Shown here piece after piece: positions 5,094 through 5,903 of a DNA stretch of 5,903 bases (within the stretch, counting starts at the first letter, position 1; the number at the start of each line of letters is the position of its first letter). The position numbers and the translations under genes were made by a program. The stretch covers positions 1 through 5,903 of the forward strand of contig CANJYY010000184.1 in the NCBI GenBank assembly GCA_947479185.1, read 5' to 3'. This DNA is from Caulobacteraceae bacterium. Lineage in GTDB: Bacteria > Pseudomonadota > Alphaproteobacteria > Caulobacterales > Caulobacteraceae. Below the pieces are notes generated by a model, which ran no database searches, was not told the DNA's origin, and was given only the letters and a program-made list of their open reading frames with translations.

Positions 5094-5903
5094 GTGTCAC
5101 GGCTGGTGATGAAATTCGGCGGCACTTCGGTGGCCGACCTTGAACGGATCCGGCGCGTTGGCCGGCTGGTGGCGGCTGAGGTCGCGACCGGCAAGCAGGT
5201 CGCCGTGGTGGTCTCGGCCATGGCCGGCAAGACCAACGAACTGGTCGCCTGGACCGATGGCGCGGGCGCGGCGGCCCAGGGCCTGCCCCCGAGCGACGAC
5301 GAATACGACATGGTGGTCGCCAGCGGCGAACAGGTGACGGCCGGCCTGCTGGCCATGACCCTGCGCAACATGGGCCTGAACGCCCGGTCCTGGCTGGGCT
5401 GGCAGATCCCGATCCTGACCGACGAGGCCCATGGTCGGGCGCGCATCGACGAAATTCCGCCCGAGAAGCTGGCCGCCGCGATGGACGCGGGCGAGATCGC
5501 CGTGATCGCCGGCTTCCAGGGCGTGACCCGCGACGGCCGCATCGCCACCCTGGGCCGGGGCGGCTCGGACACCAGCGCCGTGGCCATCGCCGCGGCCCTC
5601 GGCGGCGCCTGCGACATCTACACCGACGTGGACGGGGTCTACACGACCGATCCGCGCATCGAGAGCAAGGCCCGCAAGCTGGCGCGCATCTCCTACGAGG
5701 AGATGCTCGAAATGGCGTCGCTGGGGGCCAAGGTCTTGCAGACCCGGTCTGTCGAACTGGCCATGTCGCAGCATGTTCCGCTGCGCGTGCTGTCCAGTTT
5801 CGTCGAGCCGGGAGAAGAGTCCGGCCATACTTCCGAAGGGAAGGGCACCATCGTCTGCGACGAGGAGGAGATCGTGGAAAAGCGCATCGTGAGCGGCGTG
5901 GCC
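5094..5903 (+). CDS. lysC: Aspartokinase (partial, C-terminal ACT domains beyond right edge)
   Basis: A frame opened by GTG at 5094 and running off the window gives 270 residues of a protein usually near 410. It phosphorylates aspartate, the committed step toward lysine, threonine, methionine and diaminopimelate. The amino acid kinase domain is complete: KFGGTS at 7-12, [12 protein letters not shown], the SGEQ block at 77-80, GRGGSDTSA at 154-162 and the nucleotide-binding [16 protein letters not shown] at 173-188, followed by [19 protein letters not shown]. The visible end, around [10 protein letters not shown], is where the first of two regulatory ACT domains normally begins, so feedback control cannot be read from this window. 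It looks monofunctional at its start; no homoserine dehydrogenase part could be seen here. The N-terminus [12 protein letters not shown] fits alphaproteobacterial LysC and supports GTG as the start. The 174-base gap to divergent ubiG holds its likely promoter and no lysine riboswitch. Confidence 0.96.
   Translation, partial: MSRLVMKFGGTSVADLERIRRVGRLVAAEVATGKQVAVVVSAMAGKTNELVAWTDGAGAAAQGLPPSDDEYDMVVASGEQVTAGLLAMTLRNMGLNARSWLGWQIPILTDEAHGRARIDEIPPEKLAAAMDAGEIAVIAGFQGVTRDGRIATLGRGGSDTSAVAIAAALGGACDIYTDVDGVYTTDPRIESKARKLARISYEEMLEMASLGAKVLQTRSVELAMSQHVPLRVLSSFVEPGEESGHTSEGKGTIVCDEEEIVEKRIVSGVA

Noticed and set aside
3643..5100. A 485-codon minus-strand frame that would fuse a long N-terminal part to the GNAT domain
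   Set aside because: The upstream 313 codons overlap ubiG in another frame and read as Arg/Ala/Pro-rich low-complexity sequence, as expected from a shifted frame in GC-rich DNA. The ATG at 4161 gives a complete GNAT protein.
1..5903. A mobile element, CRISPR array, toxin-antitoxin pair or defence system
   Set aside because: No transposase, integrase, direct repeat array, nuclease or toxin-like gene is present. All genes except the SUKH gene are typical core genes, with even base composition.

Overview
The window is very GC-rich, densely coded DNA from a bacterial chromosome. The protein families and layout (an NDUFAF5-like methyltransferase, ComF, a GrxC/nitrilase/DUF1178 run, and ubiG divergent from lysC) point to an alphaproteobacterium. 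Caulobacterales (Caulobacter, Brevundimonas or Phenylobacterium type) is my best guess. It rests on protein style, a Caulobacter-like housekeeping promoter and a familiar type of intergenic palindrome, not on any search. I see no phage, transposase, CRISPR, tRNA or rRNA sequence; this looks like an ordinary core-genome segment.

Layout. (1) Positions 1-584, minus strand: the N-terminal 194 residues of an NDUFAF5/BioC-like SAM-binding protein, cut by the left edge. (2) Positions 583-3527, plus strand: a compact run of comF-like, grxC, a Nit1-type carbon-nitrogen hydrolase, a DUF1178 gene and a SUKH (SMI1/KNR4) gene. The largest gap is 29 bases and two junctions are 4-base ATGA overlaps. (3) Positions 3528-3642: a gap between convergent genes, filled by a roughly 92-base imperfect palindrome that is probably a dispersed repeat and may act as a bidirectional terminator. 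(4) Positions 4919-3643, minus strand: ubiG followed by a GNAT acetyltransferase, again with an ATGA overlap. (5) Positions 4920-5093: a divergent intergenic region with a plausible housekeeping promoter for lysC. (6) Positions 5094-5903, plus strand: the kinase domain of aspartokinase lysC, cut by the right edge just as the ACT regulatory part should begin.

Functionally, two genes concern respiration and ubiquinone: the NDUFAF5-like protein (in eukaryotes, complex I assembly) and UbiG (ubiquinone O-methylations). Two adjacent, translationally coupled genes both relate to glutathione: glutaredoxin uses GSH, and the Nit1-type amidase is predicted to clear deaminated glutathione. LysC starts the aspartate-family amino acid pathway. 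I found no convincing new multi-gene system. The points most worth a second look are the structured palindrome, the divergent start codons sharing one CATG, a ComF that has lost one cysteine cluster, the glutathione gene pair, and the SUKH protein at the end of a housekeeping run.
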